From positions 1-7,346 of the forward strand of contig JBBKXR010000086.1 of the NCBI GenBank assembly GCA_037969585.1: a stretch of DNA of 7,346 bases. The letters are read 5' to 3'. Source of the stretch: JBBKXR01 sp037969585. GTDB lineage: Bacteria > Verrucomicrobiota > Verrucomicrobiia > Verrucomicrobiales > DEV007. A program made the translations under genes and the position numbers. Positions 1 to 5,853 of the stretch are shown here, piece after piece. Every line of letters starts with the position of its first letter. Position 1 is the first letter of the stretch. The notes beneath the pieces are model-generated. The model made no database searches. It was given only the letters and a program-made list of their open reading frames with translations, and was not told the origin of the DNA.

Positions 1-29
1 GGAAAGCACGGGGTAGAGGGAAATTGATC

Positions 30-59
30 TTGAACGAGGTCGCTCGCTGCCGGTAGGAT
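30..59 (+). promoter_or_regulatory. Candidate sigma70-type promoter for the 147-residue protein gene
   Basis: A -35-like TTGAAC (30-35, 4 of 6 to consensus) and a -10-like TAGGAT (54-59, 4 of 6) are separated by 18 bases. Transcription would start near 66, giving a leader of about 22 bases before the ATG at 89. Found by eye only. The spacing and position suit the gene, but matches of this quality also arise by chance. Confidence 0.3.
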
Positions 60-88
60 ACAGATGATCCTAAACGTTCTGCTCAAAA

Positions 89-532
89 ATGAATTCCCGC
101 GCAGAGATATGGAACGTGCTTCACGACGGTGGTGTCGCAGCGGTCGAGGGAGCCGTTCCCGGAGACGTCACCATCCGAGTGAACATTCCATATTTGCGAC
201 AGATGTTCTCGGACGATGGTGAGGACATTCTTGTCCATCTTGCTAGCTGCACGAGTCTTGAGATGAAGATTTGGGATGAGGGCGCTACGACCAATGATCC
301 GAAGCGCATCGCTGGCATTGACACTGAGATCCTGAGCACCGAATCCGAAGATGTTCCCGTTCACATCATCACGACGCTTGGAGAGTTGGACATTGCCTTC
401 GAGGGTTTCTCGTTGTCGCTCGACAATGGAAGAGCGATTACATTTGAGGAGCTATGCGACGCCTGCGAGAACTACTGGAACCGCTGGGAGAACGAAGCCA
501 AGCAGAACAAGACGCTGGACACCAAGACCTGA
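89..532 (+). CDS. Small acidic protein of unknown function (possible element cargo)
   Basis: This gene encodes 147 residues with no signal peptide, membrane segment or catalytic motif that I recognise. The protein is acidic, starts with an amphipathic stretch containing LHDGGVAAVEGAVPGDV (residues 11-27), and has a Trp/Asn-rich C-terminal segment (CENYWNRWENEAKQNK). The alternation of short hydrophobic strands with polar turns suggests a compact, mainly beta domain ending in a helix. Small soluble acidic proteins of this look are often seen as orphan or immunity-like proteins, but I cannot tie it to a named family. The ATG at 89 is the first in frame and has no Shine-Dalgarno sequence. It is transcribed toward the 3' end of the replication gene, with the gene-poor stretch 533-907 between them. 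Because no left attachment site is seen, it is probably inside the mobile element as cargo. The coding call is fairly safe; the function is open. Confidence 0.7.
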   Translation: MNSRAEIWNVLHDGGVAAVEGAVPGDVTIRVNIPYLRQMFSDDGEDILVHLASCTSLEMKIWDEGATTNDPKRIAGIDTEILSTESEDVPVHIITTLGELDIAFEGFSLSLDNGRAITFEELCDACENYWNRWENEAKQNKTLDTKT

Positions 533-907
533 CCCGCGCCGAGTCAAAAACTCCATGACGATTCGAACCTTCACCCTGAAATCAACGCTCGCCCTCTGGT
601 CAGGTCTGGGTCAGCTCTAACGTTAGAGCAAGAAATGAAGCCTCCACCGAAGCCGCTCGTTCCTTCTGGGCTGGGGGAGAATTGTCCGGAGGTGATCGGA
701 GAGCAGTTGTTGATTCGCTGCTGCGAAGGAGCGGGCAGGTTCACACTGCGGTCAAAGCTCCGATGCGTGGAATAAAGCAATTTAGATGGATTCTTATCGC
801 ACGGCGCGACTCGATCCGCACGTCAGAAGGTGAAGCACTTCTGCTTGGTGGATTCATGATTTGGGGGGATGACGCAGTGACGAACTATTTTGGAGAAGTT
901 CTGATGC
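533..907. other. Gene-poor stretch between cargo gene and replication gene
   Basis: I see no convincing gene here. A plus-strand reading frame of 46 codons opens at ATG 635-637 and stops at TAA 773-775. Another plus-strand frame of 80 codons (682-924) runs into the last bases of the replication gene on the opposite strand. Neither has a recognisable domain or ribosome binding site, so both may be chance or decayed. The notable content is the GGTCAG direct repeat and 16-bp palindrome at 598-629. The stretch lies directly downstream of the primase-helicase gene, where satellites and plasmids of comparable design often keep their replication origin, but no iteron array or strongly AT-rich block is visible. 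Confidence 0.5.
598..629. repeat. GGTCAG direct repeat plus 16-bp perfect palindrome
   Basis: GGTCAG occurs at 598-603 and again at 609-614, exactly 11 bases apart (about one helical turn). The second copy ends on the first base of a perfect palindrome, GCTCTAACGTTAGAGC (614-629). No T-tract follows on either strand, and a palindrome with no central loop suits a dimeric protein site better than a terminator. It could be an operator or part of an origin; neither role is shown. Confidence 0.45.
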
Positions 908-3181
908 TCAGCTTTTGCCTTTGATAATCCACTCTCTACGTTCCCCGGTCCTAGCGTTGGTCACACGGTCAGGGTGCTTCTTTGCTATGCGGCCCAGGTA
1001 GGTTCCGCAGGCATTCGTCCACCCGAGAATTTTCGTCACCTCGTGCTCGATCGTATAATCTTCCTTTAGCAGGGTTTCGAGTTCGAGCGAAGTGCCGCGC
1101 CATTCGCGCGGGCTGCCGATCTTGGCAAGATCGATCAATTCGAGCAGTCGAAATTCCGGTGAAAGTTGCTCGATCTCTTTTCTGATTTCGGGGTGGTGCC
1201 AGGTCGCCACGATGTAGCGGGGGTCCGCCTTGGCTTCCGGGATAGTGAAATCCTCAAATAGCCAGCGTAGGTAGGCTGGGATGTCAGCGACCAGCGCGTT
1301 CCAAAAAGCCTCGGTTTCCTCGGTGGTGTTAGTCGGCATCGGCATAGGGCAGCGACTTGCTCGAAGTAGAATGATTTTGTCCTCGATGTTGACATCCAAC
1401 GGTGGGAGGACTTTGAGCGATTCAGGGTCATCATTGAGGGAGATGGTAACTCTCCACCATGCGGATAGATCGATCTGGTGCCGCTGTTTCCGGTTGCAGG
1501 AGACACAACCAGTGGAGACCGTCATTTTCTTGATCTCCGAGCCGAGAGCCATTCGATCTTTAATTAGGTGGCTCATGAACTCATCCTCAAGCATGAGGTG
1601 TTCGGCCTCAAAGAGGTTGCCGTTAAAATCAGTCCGACCCATCATGTAGGGGGCGGCCTTGGCGGCTCTTCCTCCAAGTAGTTCGGTGATGATTTTTTGA
1701 AGCAGCGATTTTCCGCAGTTGGCCGGACCGGCGATAGCGAGAGCCTGGGCTTGCTGAATCCTCCCTGCTCGTAGAGCCAGGACAGCGGCTTGCATCCATC
1801 CGTGGAACGTATCCCATTGAGCGTCGGCGTGGTCAACTTCGTGGTCGCATAGGAGGCCCGACATGAACTGTGATAGCACCTCCCCCGTTCCGGATTTCGG
1901 TTCGAAGAATGTGGGGCTTTGGGTGACCAGTATACGATTTCCGTTTTCCTTATAGAACCCAGCTGTCCGCCCGCAAAGTTTGCCGTGGTAGTCCACATAC
2001 TGGTGGTCTTGGAGGTGAAGCAGTATCTGGTCGATTTGAGAGAGTGGTTCCACCTGCACACCATCGGAGTTTTTTTGCGGGGCGTACCGATACCCCAACC
2101 CTCTCAGCCGCTTGACAACTTGAGCACAGCTGTAGCTGGCCCATACTCCATCCGGCCCTCTCCAGAGATACTCCTTTCTCTCTTTGTCGTAGTATGCGTG
2201 TACTTTTGGAACTTCTTCTGAATCGTGCGTCACTGCGTCACCAAAACCTTCGGCAGCAAGGCTGGCCGCTGCGGCACCGAAGTTGTTGTCGTGTTCAAGT
2301 AGAGCGTAGACGGCAAAAGGACGATAAGACTTTCCAGCCTCAAAGGGCTGGGCATTACTGGAGAACACGTAGAAATGTTCTCCGTTCCAAGTTGCTGAAA
2401 CGCCCGCTGTTTTTTCCGGGCGGGTCCACTTGTCAGTGCCCCCGCATTCGGTCCATCCTGCCTCGCGAAGGAGGTCGAACATGCGGGCCTCGCCTCTCAC
2501 GTTAAATTCATCCCCTGGACGTGATTTCCCCCCTTTCGGCTGCGCCTCTTTCTCACCGACCGAGGCGGGAGGTTCTGCGTAGGATTGCGGAACGGGAGTG
2601 GCTTCGAAGTTTATGCGAATCTCAGGGTCATGTGAGAGAAAGCAAAGGCGGCTAACATCCTTGCCCGAAGGGTCAATCTCCTCTCCGTATCTTTGAAGTA
2701 CATAATTCGCTGCTGACGAAAAGGCAGCAGCGTGATCCAAGTCCGTATCGATTCGCATTAACGCTTTGACTCCGTTCCCTCCGGGAGAAATGAACGCTGT
2801 TACGCAATGCGGATCGCTGTTGAGCTGAACGCGAAGTAGTTTCGCATTTTCTAAGTGGTCGAAGTCGAGTGTGACGATGCCGGAACGTTCAATCAGCCCG
2901 CTAGCGTTGCGTTTGCTAAACGTGCCCGCAAACGTTACGGCGGGGAGATTCAGCTTTTTCTTGCTGGCAATTTCACTGTCCGTTGTGGCGCGAAGGCTTT
3001 TGATTTGATCGGCAAGTTTGCCATCGCCTTTGATTCGGTCGAGTACTTCAGAGAGAGGGCTGTTTTTGGGCTTTTTCCCTCTGACTGTCGCGAATATGGA
3101 AACCAGTATGGGAGTTGTTTTTGGGTCTTCTTTTGTCTTTTTCATGGTCTGCTTGGGGTTGCAGACCGACGAGATTGGCAT
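908..3181 (-). CDS. Primase-helicase replication protein (BT4734-like primase domain plus P-loop ATPase/helicase)
   Basis: This is probably the replication initiator of the element, combining RNA/DNA primer synthesis with DNA unwinding. Residues about 25-195 match the BT4734-like N-terminal (primase-type) family: TLDFDHL with D106 and D108, SPGGNGVK (132-139), and DPSGKDVSRLCFLSHDPE (170-187). Residues about 225-315 form the middle module (KWTRPEKTAGVSATWNGE, YVFSSNAQPFE) often found after such primase domains in phage and plasmid proteins. The C-terminal half carries a Walker A motif GPANCGKS (485-492), a Walker B-like HLMLEDE (528-534) and a sensor-like WWRVTISLNDDPE (575-587), as in VirE/DUF5906-type helicases. 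All key motifs are intact, so it should be active. The longest ATG start is at 3179-3181; a second ATG at 3143-3145 (13th codon) is also possible because the conserved domain begins after it. Neither has a Shine-Dalgarno sequence. It lies downstream of the AlpA-like gene, with a stem-loop between them. The cellular replication primase DnaG is a different family. Confidence 0.88.
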   Translation of the reverse strand: MPISSVCNPKQTMKKTKEDPKTTPILVSIFATVRGKKPKNSPLSEVLDRIKGDGKLADQIKSLRATTDSEIASKKKLNLPAVTFAGTFSKRNASGLIERSGIVTLDFDHLENAKLLRVQLNSDPHCVTAFISPGGNGVKALMRIDTDLDHAAAFSSAANYVLQRYGEEIDPSGKDVSRLCFLSHDPEIRINFEATPVPQSYAEPPASVGEKEAQPKGGKSRPGDEFNVRGEARMFDLLREAGWTECGGTDKWTRPEKTAGVSATWNGEHFYVFSSNAQPFEAGKSYRPFAVYALLEHDNNFGAAAASLAAEGFGDAVTHDSEEVPKVHAYYDKERKEYLWRGPDGVWASYSCAQVVKRLRGLGYRYAPQKNSDGVQVEPLSQIDQILLHLQDHQYVDYHGKLCGRTAGFYKENGNRILVTQSPTFFEPKSGTGEVLSQFMSGLLCDHEVDHADAQWDTFHGWMQAAVLALRAGRIQQAQALAIAGPANCGKSLLQKIITELLGGRAAKAAPYMMGRTDFNGNLFEAEHLMLEDEFMSHLIKDRMALGSEIKKMTVSTGCVSCNRKQRHQIDLSAWWRVTISLNDDPESLKVLPPLDVNIEDKIILLRASRCPMPMPTNTTEETEAFWNALVADIPAYLRWLFEDFTIPEAKADPRYIVATWHHPEIRKEIEQLSPEFRLLELIDLAKIGSPREWRGTSLELETLLKEDYTIEHEVTKILGWTNACGTYLGRIAKKHPDRVTNARTGERREWIIKGKS
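2069..2075 (-). other. Slippery-type heptamer A-AAA-AAC in the replication gene
   Basis: On the minus strand the codons for Q369-K370-N371 contain A AAA AAC in the phase needed for -1 ribosomal frameshifting. A shift would add roughly 45 codons and then stop, giving a primase-only protein ending before the helicase Walker A. I see no obvious stimulatory pseudoknot, and AAC-ending sites are usually weak, so the heptamer may be coincidental. Confidence 0.2.
3146..3167 (-). promoter_or_regulatory. Hairpin abutting the internal ATG of the replication gene
   Basis: Perfect 7-bp arms GGTCTGC (3146-3152) and GCAGACC (3161-3167) enclose an 8-base loop. In the replication-gene mRNA this hairpin would end immediately before the AUG at 3143-3145 and would hinder initiation there. 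If the upstream ATG at 3179-3181 is used, the hairpin lies inside the coding region. In RNA from the opposite strand the loop reads UUGGGGUU, which contains a YUNR-type U-turn motif like those found in plasmid antisense RNAs. The structure is directly visible; the role is inferred. Confidence 0.45.
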
Positions 3182-3211
3182 AGGTTAACGGCAGCGGGTG
3201 AACAGCGCTTT

Positions 3212-3248
3212 AAAGACCGTCTGAGAGCAATCTCGGCGGTCTTTTTTT
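3212..3248 (+). terminator. Intrinsic terminator pointing right (plus strand)
   Basis: AAAGACCG (3212-3219) pairs with CGGTCTTT (3237-3244). After one unpaired T an inner stem of six pairs, one of them a G-T wobble, closes on a GCAA tetraloop (3227-3230). A run of seven T's (3242-3248) follows on the plus strand and overlaps the stop codon of the AlpA-like gene. In the minus direction only three T's follow, so it is a weak terminator that way, though it may still attenuate transcription from the alpA-like gene into the replication gene. No plus-strand gene precedes it, which is odd. Confidence 0.7.
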
Positions 3249-3495
3249 AGAGGGTTTCACCACCGGTCGCTTGCGAATCGATGAACGCGAGGAGGCTTTG
3301 CCGGTCAATCAGGCGAGTGCCCTTCGTCTGGCCGGGTTCTCTGATTGAGGCAGACCGGATTTTGCCTGCTTTGGTAAGCTCGTAGATTTTGCTTCGGCTG
3401 AAACCCGAGTAGCGGACGGCGTCGGGGACTCTCAACCAAGCTGGCTGGAGGATTCCCGGTTGGTCTGGGAGTTGTGTGGATACGTGGTGGGACAT
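3247..3495 (-). CDS. AlpA/excisionase-like helix-turn-helix protein
   Basis: This gene encodes 82 residues forming a small MerR-like winged-helix DNA-binding domain of the AlpA / excisionase (HTH_17) type. The helix-turn-helix lies at about residues 19-42 (WLRVPDAVRYSGFSRSKIYEL), the wing at about 47-63, and the closing helix DRQSLLAFIDS at 64-74. In P4-like and other satellites, AlpA-type proteins act as excisionase or as regulators of integrase and replication genes; the same role here is inferred from fold and neighbours. It starts at ATG 3493-3495, 30 bases after the stop of the 266-residue gene, without a clear Shine-Dalgarno sequence, and is probably in the same minus-strand operon as the integrase. 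Its stop codon overlaps the T-tract of the plus-strand terminator, and that stem-loop separates it from the replication gene. Confidence 0.82.
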   Translation of the reverse strand: MSHHVSTQLPDQPGILQPAWLRVPDAVRYSGFSRSKIYELTKAGKIRSASIREPGQTKGTRLIDRQSLLAFIDSQATGGETL

Positions 3496-3525
3496 GGTGA
3501 GCCCACTGAAGTATCTTTTCCGAGG

Positions 3526-4326
3526 CTACGTGTTACCCCGTTTTGAGTTTTTTTTGGAATAGGTCCGCTCCACCTTCACAAGGTTGTCAGGCCTTGATGA
3601 GCTGTTCAGCAAAACGTGAGTGAGGCCCATCGTTTTTAAAATTTTCGACCAGTGAGGCACGGGGATTTCGACGCCTAGTTCATCTTGAACGGCAAGTCTC
3701 AACTGCTTTTTTGTCGGAAGCTTACCGGTCTCTGTCCAGAATCTTAGCAGTAAGAAGGCCGCAGCCCTAGCCCGCCTTCCGGGCGTTGTATTTTCGCATC
3801 CTGGCAATGTTCCTCGTGCTCGGTCACCGCCGGTCGGCATGGAGAGCCCGTTTATGATATTCCCTAGATCAATCAGCTTGTCACCACTTCGGCACTCTAT
3901 TGCGTTTCCGAGAATCTCCAATCCTATCCGGCTCACTGTCTCCGTTTGCTCCTTGATCTTTTTCTGAAACTCATCGGAGCCCTTGTCCAATGCCTCAAAT
4001 TTAGCGAACAAATCAAGATCAAGGAGCTTCGCAGTGGCGATGATAAAAGGCCTCCACTCTTCCCCCGAGTAATCTCCGTACAGCGGCTGCAACCAATCCA
4101 ATCGAAGAAGCTTTTCTGTGCGATTCCGGATATCCGTGTGCCACTCCAACTCCTGTCGAAGCCTTGCCACAATTCGGGAGGTGATGTCTTCGAGAATTAT
4201 TACTCGATCCTCATCGTTCATTCCATCGGTGAAAAGGGGAGCGAATGCCTCCGAGTCCGCACCCAATTGAGGGAAGATTCTCGTTATCCGAGCAAGCAAG
4301 AATCGCCATCGTTCTTCTGCGCTCAT
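3526..4326 (-). CDS. Uncharacterised protein coupled to the integrase, possible C-terminal DNA-binding domain
   Basis: The 266-residue product belongs to no family I can name. It is soluble, helix-rich and without membrane segments. The N-terminal two thirds (1-165) are rich in Leu/Asp/Glu helices. A basic Gly/Arg linker follows (PGRRARA, 182-188). Residues about 187-240 (FLLLRFWTETGKLPTKKQLRLAV, then HWSKILKTMGL) look like a winged-helix or helix-turn-helix unit, and the tail is very basic (YSKKNSKRG). The start at ATG 4324-4326 is well supported: it overlaps the integrase TGA as ATGA and has a perfect GGAGGAG ribosome binding site (4331-4337) inside the integrase end, so translation is coupled. 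The position between integrase and AlpA-like gene suggests a recombination accessory or regulatory protein. That is inference only. An A8 run near the 3' end (3548-3555) makes the tail prone to indels. Confidence 0.75.
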   Translation of the reverse strand: MSAEERWRFLLARITRIFPQLGADSEAFAPLFTDGMNDEDRVIILEDITSRIVARLRQELEWHTDIRNRTEKLLRLDWLQPLYGDYSGEEWRPFIIATAKLLDLDLFAKFEALDKGSDEFQKKIKEQTETVSRIGLEILGNAIECRSGDKLIDLGNIINGLSMPTGGDRARGTLPGCENTTPGRRARAAAFLLLRFWTETGKLPTKKQLRLAVQDELGVEIPVPHWSKILKTMGLTHVLLNSSSRPDNLVKVERTYSKKNSKRGNT

Positions 4327-5588
4327 TCATCTCCTCCGCCCACCTGATCAGAAATCTGAGGCACTAAGTTTACGGCGTTCCTAAGATTCTCAATATCGTG
4401 GTGAGTGTAAACCGCGTTCGTCGATGCGGACGAATGGCCGGTGAGTTTCTGGCGGACCTCTTGTAACACGCCAGCATTCGCCATCGCGGAATTGAAAGAA
4501 TGGCGCAGCGAATGAAACGTGAGGGTGTTGCGCGCTCGCCCCTTCGTCTTTTCGCCCGGAGCACCTTTCGCGGGCGCTACGGATTCGCCCTTCAAGCCCG
4601 CCTGTTTCATCAGCCTTCCAAATTTCATTGAAAGACCGCTTTTGCCTGCCGTTGATTTTCCCGCGAGATCGGGAAACACTGGGGCGTTCGGATCGTCACT
4701 CGTCGCGGCGTCAAGAAGCCAATCGGAAAGTTGAGTGTGGAGGGGGACCATAACGGCGCGGCCAGTCTTTTTCCGAGAGTAGCTGACCGTTCCTTTTTCA
4801 AGATCGACTTGGGACCATCGCAGATTAGTGATGTCGCGAAGGTTTGCCCCGACGTAGTAGCCAAAGAGAATCACGCCTCGCCAACTTCCTCCGGCGACGC
4901 TCAGCAGTTTCGTGAGGTCGCTTGCGGTAAACACTGCCTTTTCGATGCCGTCCTCTGGAAGCGTCTCGACGGCTTCGGCGGGATTGCTCAGCAATATTTG
5001 CTGCCTTCGGGCCTTGTTGAGAGAGGTCCGCAAGGTCTTGACAGCATCGTTGACCGTGTTGGGGCTTTTGCCGCTGGCGAGTTCGGCATCGCGGAAATCG
5101 CGAATGTCCTCTGGAGTCAAGATCATCAAATTTCCATCGGCCCTTTCGGCTGGGAGAAAATCCATGAATTGGTTCACCACTCCTTTGTAGCGGAGATAGG
5201 TTCCAGCGGCGTTTGCTTTTTCTTTATCAGCTAAACAAGCGGCGAACCACTCCCGAACGGTGTAGCTCTTGATTCCCTTTCCGGTGGAAATTTGAATCAT
5301 GTCCGAAAGCAGCTTCCGCCCGCGTGCTTCGTTCAAGTGTCCCTTCGCGGCAATGTCCGCCGCCTGTTTGAGCAGCGCGTAGATTCGGCGGCTCTTATCA
5401 TTACCCGCGCCAGATTCAAGAAGTGTGGCCTCTTCGATCTCTCTCGCCTTTGCTTTGGCGTCCTCTTTGCTGGTGGCCTTTGTGGACTTCAGGTGTTGCT
5501 TCAGCTCTCCTGGGCGATCCGGATCGGGGGTCCGGAAATGCGCGTACCAATAAGGCGAATTCTTGCGGCGGTGGAGAGAGAAGCTCAT
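4323..5588 (-). CDS. Tyrosine recombinase / site-specific integrase
   Basis: This gene encodes the phage-type integrase that would insert and excise the element at the neighbouring tRNA-Gly gene. Counting from the ATG at 5586-5588 the protein has 421 residues, usual for the family. The N-terminal part (HRRKNSPYWYAHFRTPDP) is an arm-type DNA-binding region, followed by a SAM-like core-binding domain (about 105-205) and the catalytic domain. The catalytic set is complete: R251 (GANLRDITNLRW), K274 or its neighbour (SRKKTGR), H359 and R362 (HSLRHS), H385 (LTGH) and the nucleophile Y394 (NAVYTHH). The start at 5588 is chosen over the upstream in-frame TTG (5630) because the conserved sequence begins with MSFSLHRRK and GGAG (5597-5600) lies 8 bases upstream. 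It is the first gene of a minus-strand run, and its TGA overlaps the next start. The gene reads away from the tRNA 3' end, 110 bases from it. Confidence 0.93.
   Translation of the reverse strand: MSFSLHRRKNSPYWYAHFRTPDPDRPGELKQHLKSTKATSKEDAKAKAREIEEATLLESGAGNDKSRRIYALLKQAADIAAKGHLNEARGRKLLSDMIQISTGKGIKSYTVREWFAACLADKEKANAAGTYLRYKGVVNQFMDFLPAERADGNLMILTPEDIRDFRDAELASGKSPNTVNDAVKTLRTSLNKARRQQILLSNPAEAVETLPEDGIEKAVFTASDLTKLLSVAGGSWRGVILFGYYVGANLRDITNLRWSQVDLEKGTVSYSRKKTGRAVMVPLHTQLSDWLLDAATSDDPNAPVFPDLAGKSTAGKSGLSMKFGRLMKQAGLKGESVAPAKGAPGEKTKGRARNTLTFHSLRHSFNSAMANAGVLQEVRQKLTGHSSASTNAVYTHHDIENLRNAVNLVPQISDQVGGGDE
4331..4337 (-). promoter_or_regulatory. Strong ribosome binding site GGAGGAG for the 266-residue protein
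   Basis: GGAGGAG lies 4 bases upstream of the ATG at 4324-4326, within the last codons of the integrase gene. It fixes the start of the downstream gene and contrasts with most other genes in the window, which lack a recognisable site. Confidence 0.7.
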
Positions 5589-5601
5589 AATGATAGCTCC
5601 A

Positions 5602-5630
5602 ATGCTAGCACTACGATGAAGTCCGGTCAA
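5602..5630 (-). promoter_or_regulatory. Candidate promoter for the integrase operon
   Basis: On the minus strand TTGACC (5625-5630, 5 of 6 to the -35 consensus) is followed after exactly 17 bases by TAGCAT (5602-5607, 4 of 6 to the -10). Transcription would start near 5595, only about 7 bases before the ATG at 5588. The message would then be nearly leaderless, and the GGAG at 5597-5600 would be left out. It is either a genuine short-leader promoter or a coincidence; the TTG of the -35 is the alternative start mentioned for the integrase. Confidence 0.4.
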
Positions 5631-5662
5631 ATCCGATGTTGTCCCGTGTGCCCGCTATCCCT

Positions 5663-5683
5663 TGTTGAATAAAGAATTCAACA
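5663..5683. repeat. AT-rich inverted repeat between integrase and tRNA
   Basis: Arms TGTTGAAT (5663-5670) and ATTCAACA (5676-5683) are a perfect 8-bp match around AAAGA. It lies 16 bases from the tRNA 3' end, on the element side of the presumed crossover, where integrase arm sites or excisionase sites usually lie. It has no T-tract in the tRNA direction, so a terminator role for the tRNA is less likely. Confidence 0.4.
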
Positions 5684-5698
5684 CCAAGAGTGAGTGGC

Positions 5699-5740
5699 TG
5701 CGGGTACGGGGAATCGAACCCCGATCTCAAGCTTGGGAAG
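5699..5740. other. Probable attachment site end (tRNA-Gly 3' half)
   Basis: The 3' half of the tRNA gene, from anticodon stem to discriminator base, is the usual target for tyrosine recombinases whose gene lies next to it, and the element is on the 3' side as expected. The tRNA remains complete because such elements carry a copy of the 3' end. The exact crossover cannot be set because the second copy is not in the window. Confidence 0.5.
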
Positions 5741-5769
5741 CTCGCGTCCTGCCATTGAACGACACCCGC
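5699..5769 (-). tRNA. tRNA-Gly (anticodon CCC)
   Basis: The gene folds as a complete cloverleaf: acceptor GCGGGUG/UACCCGC, D stem GUUC/GGAC, anticodon stem CGAGC/GCUUG with loop UUCCCAA (anticodon at 5735-5737), and T stem CGGGG/CCCCG around UUCGAUU. It decodes GGG and resembles Escherichia coli tRNA-Gly(CCC). The 3' CCA is not encoded; the discriminator position reads A and is followed by GCC, so CCA must be added enzymatically. It is transcribed toward the integrase gene and is the likely integration target. Confidence 0.96.
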
Positions 5770-5783
5770 ACGTCGTGCTGTAG

Positions 5784-5811
5784 GATAGCCTTTCGGGCGG
5801 ACAAGGCTATC
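5784..5811. repeat. 9-bp inverted repeat between pilin-like gene and tRNA
   Basis: GATAGCCTT (5784-5792) and AAGGCTATC (5803-5811) are perfect arms around a 10-base loop. It sits downstream of the pilin-like gene and just upstream of the tRNA gene, both minus strand. No T-tract follows on the minus strand, so it may be a factor-assisted terminator, an mRNA 3'-end stabiliser, or a protein site near the tRNA promoter. Confidence 0.45.
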
Positions 5812-5853
5812 GCAAAAACAGCCGCTCTAACCGGACCGTGAGCGTCGGCGTGT

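Noticed and set aside
9..20. CGGGGTAGAGGG near the left edge as a left copy of the tRNA 3' end
   Set aside because: Only about six bases (ACGGGG) match the tRNA-Gly sequence, far too short for an attachment repeat.
3..56. Frame open from the left window edge to TAG 54-56 as the tail of an upstream gene, for example a toxin before an immunity gene
   Set aside because: Seventeen open codons at an edge are not evidence of coding, and the residues show no recognisable motif.
555..564. GATTCGAACC, the reverse complement of a tRNA T-loop signature, as a possible tRNA or left attachment site
   Set aside because: The flanking bases do not form a 5-bp T stem, no anticodon or acceptor arm can be built, and it does not match the tRNA-Gly T arm beyond the generic core.
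3526..3555. In-phase A-AAA-AAC heptamer near the end of the 266-residue gene as a programmed frameshift fusing it to the AlpA-like gene
   Set aside because: A -1 shift stops after about four codons, and the +1 frame does not match the AlpA-like reading frame, so no fusion results.
4731..5234. Plus-strand reading frame of 167 codons opposite the integrase
   Set aside because: It lies wholly antisense to a clearly conserved recombinase and has no recognisable domain; it is a shadow of that gene's codon bias.
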